From NCBI GenBank assembly GCA_023935145.1, contig CM043702.1:79422320-79486319 (forward strand): a DNA stretch of 64,000 nucleotides, written 5' to 3'. The position numbers and the translations under genes were made by a program. The notes under the pieces were generated by a model. That model made no database searches. It was not told the origin of the DNA and was given only the letters and a program-made list of their open reading frames with translations. Within the stretch, counting starts at the first letter, position 1. Every line of letters starts with the position of its first letter. This DNA is from Bretschneidera sinensis. Its lineage: Eukaryota > Streptophyta > Magnoliopsida > Brassicales > Akaniaceae. Positions 57,862-64,000 of this stretch are shown one piece after another.

Positions 57862-57984
57862 CAATACAAGATAAATGACTTCTGCCGACGATTTTATGAA
57901 GTGACGCAATGTGAAAAAATTGACGTTTCTATTGTGGCACCTCTAAGTATCGAAATATGAGTATTGACTGCGCTATACTAGTGC

Positions 57985-58125
57985 TTGGAAGCGCCGAAAT
58001 TATCAATTATAAAATTGGTCATAAAGAGGCGCTTAAAAGCGCCACTATGTGGTCCGGTCATGTATCGACGCTTTAAAGCGCCACCATATGACCACATCAT
58101 ATATTGGCGCTTTGAAGCACTGAAA
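57985..58125. repeat. CACTA sub-terminal palindromic repeats
   Basis: Four spaced copies of GGCGCTT-nn-AAGCGCC type: CTTGGAAGCGCC (57988), AGGCGCTTAAAAGCGCC (58027), CGACGCTTTAAAGCGCC (58067) and TTGGCGCTTTGAAGC (58104). Short sub-terminal repeats of this kind are where TNPA-like proteins bind in En/Spm elements. Confidence 0.75.
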
Positions 58126-58129
58126 TAGG

Positions 58130-60193
58130 ACAAAAAAAAACCCTGCTAAATTACCTCACGTGCTTACGTATTCAGAGGACAGAAAGTTAGAAAAACAGCG
58201 CGCACGACACCTTCTTCTTCGTCAATCAGCTCGTTTCTTCGTCAAGCCGTACATGATTCGTTCGAATCTTGTATGTACTCTCATCATCTTTATATCTCTA
58301 ACAATTTCTAGTTTATTTGTACGCTTTTAGTCTTTTTATATAGTTTCATTGAGTTGTTTGGCTTTAGGGAAAATTGGGGGAGGAAGGATACTAATATCTT
58401 GCTTTAGTTCAATTGTTTAGCTAAGCAATATCTTATTACTATTTCACTTTGTTTTGTTTGTTTTCTTTATTTGGTTAAGTATTACTCCATACTCCATAGT
58501 AGTAAACACAAAAAGAGAGACAAACTGCCAAACAGTATAAAAGAGGCATGAAGTCACTGTCAAGCAATAAACCCGGAGGGGGGGGGGGGGGAGGGAGGAT
58601 TGTAACAGGCATGTGAAAATGTGATATAAGGGAAGTCAATAATATACGCAAAAGATTTGGTTGCCTCCTAGCCAAACTGAAAACCCAAGTTTTTTACATT
58701 CCTTTCTATTATACTATAGTTCTATAACCACAACAGGGGAGTTATAATTCTTTTAGTTTTTGTGCCTAGATTCTCTGTGACAATGAGAGATCCCAACTCT
58801 ATACATCAAGTAGTCGATCTCATCACATAACATGCACTTGTGCTTTGGGCCTTACAATGAATAGTTTTTATCTTGGAAATTTTTTCTTCCATGTGGGTCA
58901 TCCTTGTATTAGGGTTTGGAATTGGTCCATATCATACAAATTATATTTTCATGATTTTGATCAATATTAATGAATACATTCATGGGGTCATCTTATTCTC
59001 TAGTCACTTCTCTTGTGAGTTGTTCTCAACCTATATTAAAAGAAGCAAAAAAAAAGTATTGAATTCTTCACACCTCCTCATCTCTATATCTTTATTAGTT
59101 TCTAGTTAATTTGTACACTTGTAGTCTTTTTATACAGTTTCATTGAGTTGTTTGGCTTTGGGGGAAAATTGGGGGAAGAAGGATAGTACTATCTTGTTTA
59201 TAGAGGAATGAATCTAGCTATCAATAACATAAATTTTCATGTTTCCCATTTGTTTTAATTTAATTTTGTATTGTTTTACTTGTTTGTGTACATTGAGACA
59301 AAGATTTAACTTATTACAGCCTGTTTGATTCGTTAAAATTGCTTTGGGCCTACTTCAATTTCTTTGTTTGGTATGCTAAAAAAACTTAGATTGCCTATCT
59401 AGAGAATGCTCAATTCCAAATAATAATAATAAAAAACAGTTTATCTTTTCACCATAGAATTTGTGAACTCTAAATAATTCATCTAATAAAACTTCAAAAC
59501 TGGAGTGGAATCAATTATTCTGATGCTCAAAAGACTCAGATTGCCTATTTTGAGTCTTTTGTAATTTTATATGTGAGAATTCCTGATTTTTTTAAGGTCT
59601 CTAAATTAAAGCCATGTCAAGCCATCCACAAAAGAACTTTCTTCTTCCTAAAGGTTTTTCCTAGTACCTAAACAATCAAGGCCTGGTTTTTAATTGGACC
59701 TGAGAGGAGAAAAAATATTTAAGGGAAACTAAATGAGTATTAATCAATGGAAAAAGAGTAATAAGAGCTATATATACCTTTAGACACTGGATTCCTAGTT
59801 TGACTTTAGGGATATGGTTTTCAAGTTCAGACATGTCTTAATTTTCAAGGGCTAAGAGTTGGATGGAGATCACTTGTTAGAAAACTCAATGTAGCAAAGT
59901 AGGCAAGTAAAAAAGGCGTAGTTGTTTTAGGGCAACCAACTAGTTTTAATTTTCATTTTTTAAACAAGTTCACATAGACTTTTAGAGCAATATGTCAACG
60001 GGTTTATTTTATTTCCCATTCTTGAACTTGTTGTTCTCTCATTCTAGAAAAAAGGATAAAGAGTATAATGGTGCCTAAAATATTTTGGTTTCAGTCAAGT
60101 TGCCATGCGATTACTGTTTTATATATTTGTGATTTATCCAGTGTAGGTAGTGTTAAAATAGCATTAAACTCATTCTTGTTAGTAGTAGCATCC
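58130..60193 (+). other. CACTA interior, leader and non-coding
   Basis: A CT-rich leader with TTCTTCGTCAATCAGCTCG and TTCTTCGTCAAGCC repeated (58208-58248). A pair of direct repeats, 58296-58405 and 59083-59200 (TTTCATTGAGTTGTTTGGCT, GGAAAATTGGGGGA). A 14-base G run (58578-58591). No convincing exon found. Confidence 0.45.
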
Positions 60194-61460
60194 TGATTAC
60201 GCCCAAAGTATAATGTGGTAGTTGTAGCATAGCTTTAGGGTGTCGATTCCACAGGGAAACAAGATAACTACAAGAGAAGGTGTGAACCTTAACACAGATG
60301 ATAAAAATCAAGTGAGAGAATAAAGTATTGTGTGAAAATTGTGTGGATAGATTGATGGATATAATAAAGAAACAACAGGGTTCCGGGAATCCTCTCTAGG
60401 TTCGTTGCCTCATTCTAATCTTGATTCAATTGTTTATCTCGATTGCAAGTTTCACATCCCAAACAGAAAATCGGCGAATATTCAATTAAAGCGCATATAA
60501 ACCCTAATGTAATTGTTATGAAATAATATTTTTGATTCAAGCACACATGACCTAACTTAAAGATTATCAAGAAACGACAATATATCATAATGACAATACT
60601 GTAGTAATGGACAAATCTATAAGAGAAATCTACCGGACTTAATCACATCTCAACAACATCACATAAGAAGAGCATGACTAGACTTATATGGGGGAGAAAG
60701 ATACAATCATCGGATTAAGGAGAAATCTTCTAATTAGATTAAAAAGTAAATCATACCAATGTTTTAATGATAAATCCAAACTACAACTAAATCAAGAAAA
60801 GAAAATAAGAACAACTACACCTAGGGATTCATCCCTTTGTCTTACTTGGAGATTAGACGGCCATGGGGGCCGTGCTTGATGGAGTTTTCCCTGGCCTCCA
60901 GCCTCTCAAAAAGATGTTTTTTCACAAACCCTAAGTGGTCTATTTATAATCACAAAGTCTAAGGGTGTTTTTGGGTTTAATCTATTGCTAAAACCCTAAT
61001 TAAGTTCAGACTCGGAGATGGGAAAAATGTGTGCACGCTATGGCACAAGCTGAGGGGTGCTGCGGCACTTGCCTTCCACTTGGTTGGGTAGTTCCTAAGT
61101 GCTGTGGCATGGGCTGAGGGATGCCGCAACATAGGCTGACGTAGAAAGGGTGGAGACTCCTGGGTGCCGCGGCACAGACTGAGGGATGCCGCAACACACC
61201 CTGGTGCTTTGATTTCTCTTCATGTTTGCTTCTCCGCAACCACTCCGATACTTTGTTATGCATGTAATCTTGGCACTTGAAGCAATGATCATTTTTCCTT
61301 CTCTTTTGGACTCAAAGTACCTGAAAATGCACCGAGATAAGTCAATGATCAAGAATATCACTTTAGAGTTATTAACGTATAAAAATGCCATTAACACCGA
61401 GATCAACCCTAAAATGCTAACAATTAAGAACTGTTGAGATGCATTTTATGGATCTCATCA
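60194..61460 (-). mobile_element. Solo LTR of the Athila/Tat-like family, TSD CATCC/CATCG
   Basis: On the plus strand it opens TGATTACGCCCAAAG and closes ATGGATCTCATCA, the reverse complement of the ends of the LTRs at 10497 and 15499. Flanks CATCC (60189-60193) and CATCG (61461-61465) are a 5-bp duplication with one mismatch. The GC-rich slot (61020-61205) here holds a different repeat, GGCTGAGGGATGCCGC, three to four copies. Inserted within the CACTA element. Confidence 0.88.
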
Positions 61461-62890
61461 CATCGTCTCACTACTTCCATTTATCCATAATGCCTTCTTA
61501 AAAGTTACAAAGAATAAAAAAAAAAGAAGAAAGAAAAATGATACATACTAATAATAATTTAACAAATATGAGTATGTGAAGGGGTGGCTAGAGCTGCGCC
61601 CGTGCGGGGGCTGCTGCATATAGTAGCCCGCTGCATGTAGCACCCGTGCAGGGGCTGCTGCATGCTGCACCCGTTTTGATAAATTGAATGTATGTTTGTG
61701 TTAGGTTAGGCTAGTAACTTATGCATTGAAGGTCAAAATGCCGATTGTGCATATATTGGATATCATTGTTAAATGTTAACTACTAGTCTAGATAAGTTGG
61801 TTAGGTGATATACAAAATTATTAGTAAAGGAGCTACTAAGATAGACTTTATTTTTTGCCTGGCTCGTTGTTGCTTTCTATTTTATGGTGCCATATTTTCT
61901 AATGATTCAGTTGATTTTTTATATTATTAGTTTTTGGAAACTTCCATGCTTTCTACTCATAGTATCACATATATTTGGAATTCACTAGTTTTTTTTTTTC
62001 TCTTCTCTTCCTCTACAAGTATATATGTGACCAAGGAGCACCATGGTAACTTTTGTGTTGGGTGTATGAATTTATGGTACCTTTTCTACTGCTACTTGTT
62101 AAATTAGATGGACATAGTTCATATATCTTGTATTACCATAGAAGTAAACCTCCTCGAATGAAGAATGACTTTTTATAATGGTAATTTTAAGTAGTGAGAT
62201 GATGGGATCCATAGGAGAATGTTTTAGTAAAGAATAATACCTCAGTTAATAGAAAAAAATTGTATAGGAGGAGAGCATGCCAATGAAGAGAAGCAAGCTA
62301 GTACAATCAAGCAAGAGGGTGTATGGACCTTTAGGCTTCTTGGCCCTCTATACTCCAGAAATGAGATCTTAATCTCATTATTGTGAGGTCTTAGGCTTCT
62401 TGGCCCTCTCATAATCCATAAATGAGATCCTAAACTCATCATAGTGTGGGAAGTCTCTAGATTGTATTTCCTTGATTGTAGAGTTCCTTAGTTATAGATG
62501 TTAACTGTATAATCTTTTTCAACATTCTTATTAGCCCTCTTCTGCAATGGTTACATGTATGGTGTGGAAATTACTGGTTGACTGAAACTTAAATCTGGAA
62601 AGCATACTGAGCAAATAACATGTTATTTATTGTTTTGAGTTTTTTATTTAGTTATTATTTACAGTTCTATACTAGCCTTTTCTTGCAAGTGAATTTGATC
62701 AATAACATCATTAAAACCCAAGTGAGAAGGTATTTCTAAAGTTACTTTTCTGATTTATGTCTAGTGGTAAATATACTTCATATAAAAATTAAAGTTGTGA
62801 TAATTGGTTTTAGTGATTTTTACTATATTTGAATTATGTAAAACGTTTCGCAAATGTCTGTGAGTCATATCATTGATCTCATCTACCCTA

Positions 62891-62958
<68 letters not shown>

Positions 62959-63129
62959 CATACATCTCCCTCTCTCACTGTGTAGGGGCTACTGTACTAT
63001 GCACCTGTCATGCGAACGTCACAAGTGTGGTCCTTTAATTGGTAAATTTTGTATTATAAGACATTCTCTTTAAAACTAGTTTGATATCGCAGTGTTATCT
63101 TATTTATAAAATTTATGTTTTCAATGTAT
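61461..63129. other. CACTA interior with GC-rich and tandem repeats
   Basis: 61585-61680 has three GGGGCTGCTGCAT-type units. A two-unit repeat of about 60 bp, CTTAGGCTTCTTGGCCCTCT, lies at 62328-62445. The motif GTCATGCGAAC[AG]TCACAAG is found at 63007 and again at 63165. Short open frames here are low-complexity. Confidence 0.45.
62891..62951. repeat. (TC)n(TA)n microsatellite
   Basis: About 20 bases of TC repeat followed directly by about 40 bases of TA repeat, a compound dinucleotide tract. Confidence 0.97.
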
Positions 63130-63130
63130 A

Positions 63131-63714
63131 GATTCTCAAGAGAGGGTGAGAAAGCAAACACACGTCATGCGAACATCACAAGTGTGGTCTTTGGAACGTG
63201 GGGAGAAAATTGTGGTCCACTTCAACGCACTTAATCAACCTATGAAAAAGGGTGGACAAATATTAAGTAGCTGGTTGGGTAAAGTTGCAAAGAGAGTGAA
63301 TCTTTGTCCACTTGGTTACACGGATTGAAATAAGTTGCCTTCCAACTACAAAAAAGACCTTGTTTTATTGATTCGGATAATTAACAATAACTAATTTAGG
63401 GTTTTTCTTCCTTTTTTGTGGTGTTGTACGTACATATACTCCTTAAGACCAAAAATACTTATTTATACTATTTCTTTTCTTTGTTGTAGAGGAAGTTTCA
63501 TTATCTTATGATTGAGATGATATACAAAATATTAGTGAGGTTGATCGGTAAAAAATTGATGGACTACAAGTATGTGCTTAAAAGAGACCACGTGAGGAAC
63601 AAAACAAAGCAACAAGTTTTGAGCAATAAAGTTCCAAAAGGAGTATATCAAGACCAATGGAAACAACTTGTGAACTACTGGCTTTCTGAGCAGAGTGAGG
63701 TTGTTTATTCTTAA
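63131..63714 (+). pseudogene. Ptta/En/Spm-type transposon protein, two exons (partial)
   Basis: First block (about 63131-63360): KIVVHFNALNQPMKKGGQ, then LSSWLGKVAKRVNLCPLGYTD, a TGA where tryptophan is expected, and NKLPSNYKKDLVLLI. Second block (63491-63696): TGTAG acceptor, then KFHYLMIEMIYKILVRLIGK, KLMDYKYVLKRDHVRN and YQDQWKQLVNYWLSEQSE, followed by a GTTGTT donor. The order LS-W-G ... TDW ... GKK-DYK-LK ... P-DQW--LV-YW-SE is the pattern of plant Ptta/En/Spm-associated proteins (PF03004-like), DNA-binding or accessory proteins of CACTA elements in the nucleus. The TGA suggests decay. The rest lies beyond the window. Confidence 0.68.
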
Positions 63715-64000
63715 TTATGTTCATTAGGATTCTTATTGTTTCTATTTTATTTTATTGATTGATTAGCCAAATCATTTTACGGTTATTGTAGAAATATTGT
63801 ACGATAGGGAAAGTAGCATGTGAAAAATAATAATATCCTCACACATCTGGATGAAAGAGTTTTGCTAGAAAAAAGTGATGAATATGTGAGTTTATTTACT
63901 TTATTCATCCAATTTTTAATTTGAGATGTAGTGTATTGAGTCATTGTTTGAACCGAATGATAGGAGATGAAACTGAGGCAGGGCGCGTAAAGTTTTTTAC
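63715..64000. other. Window end, within CACTA element
   Basis: AT-rich, probably the intron after the second transposon exon. A short coding-like stretch ERMIGDETEAG at about 63955-63985 may begin the next exon. Confidence 0.3.

Larger units (their letters stand above)
57862..64000 (+). mobile_element. CACTA (En/Spm-like) transposon, left part, runs off the window
   Basis: The left terminus CAATACAAGATAAATGACTT followed by CTGCCGACG is a degraded form of the plant CACTA end (CACTACAAGAAA...GACTT-TGCCGACG). Sub-terminal palindromes follow, and Ptta/En/Spm-type exons lie near the right edge. The right terminus and TNPD-like transposase are not in the window. The element carries a solo LTR (60194-61460). 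Confidence 0.7.

Noticed and set aside
62761..63073. Two 66-codon frames across the TC/TA tract
   Set aside because: Low-complexity translation of a microsatellite (SLSLSIYIYI).
1..64000. tRNA, rRNA or organellar insertions
   Set aside because: I looked for cloverleaf-like and rRNA-like stretches by eye and saw none. A tRNAscan or Rfam run would settle it.

Overview
This is plant nuclear DNA, most likely from a dicot. It is AT-rich and intron-bearing, and dense with LTR retrotransposons of both the Ty1/copia and Ty3/gypsy types, a CACTA (En/Spm-like) DNA transposon and MITE-like repeats. Nothing suggests bacterial, organellar or viral origin. The species cannot be named from the sequence. 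The only recognisable host gene is a potassium transporter of the HAK/KUP/KT family. It is present twice and only as its 5' part: copy A is cut by the left edge of the window, and copy B stops after exon 7.

Layout. 1-8755 is segment A: HAK/KUP exons 3-1 on the minus strand, the 5' flank, a MITE-like repeat, a minisatellite-like array holding a solo LTR, and the start of a minus-strand Athila/Tat-like gypsy element. That element runs to 18298. It is split at its primer-binding site by a second element of the same superfamily in the opposite orientation (10497-16847). 18299-20540 holds a decayed gag-like gene of the 'putative gypsy type transposon' class. 20890-23473 holds further LTR, protease and PBS remnants. 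23474-26140 is mostly AT-rich, with two weak exon candidates. 26143-27440 is copia debris. 27475-27900 is a foldback repeat.

28347-34477 is HAK/KUP copy B, with seven exons, open frames and consensus splice sites. Its first intron was enlarged by an internally deleted gypsy element (30798-34056, with a perfect 5-bp target duplication). Segment B (29789-40997) repeats segment A with its own indels. It is followed directly by segment C (40998-43787), a third partial copy that starts in the gene's 5' flank. 43788-48316 is a decayed minus-strand copia element fused to an RNase H-like (RVT_3) remnant. 48455-51026 is a probable solo LTR. 51600-57861 holds LTR fragments and a repeat present as an inverted pair plus a third copy. 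57862 to the window end is a CACTA-type element with sub-terminal palindromes, a solo Athila-like LTR inside it, and two Ptta/En/Spm-type exons near the right edge.

History. The order of events can be partly read. An array-bearing host element received a solo-LTR-forming insertion and a minus-strand Athila-like element, and that element then lost its pol region. The composite, including the HAK/KUP 5' half, was duplicated. Copy B then gained a gypsy element and lost about 1.1 kb, leaving templated filler. I see no new defence, regulatory or enzymatic system. The points of interest are the gene-bearing segmental triplication, a possible promoter capture at the B/C junction, same-family insertion into a PBS, and the foldback and CACTA structures. 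All boundaries and translations were read by eye.
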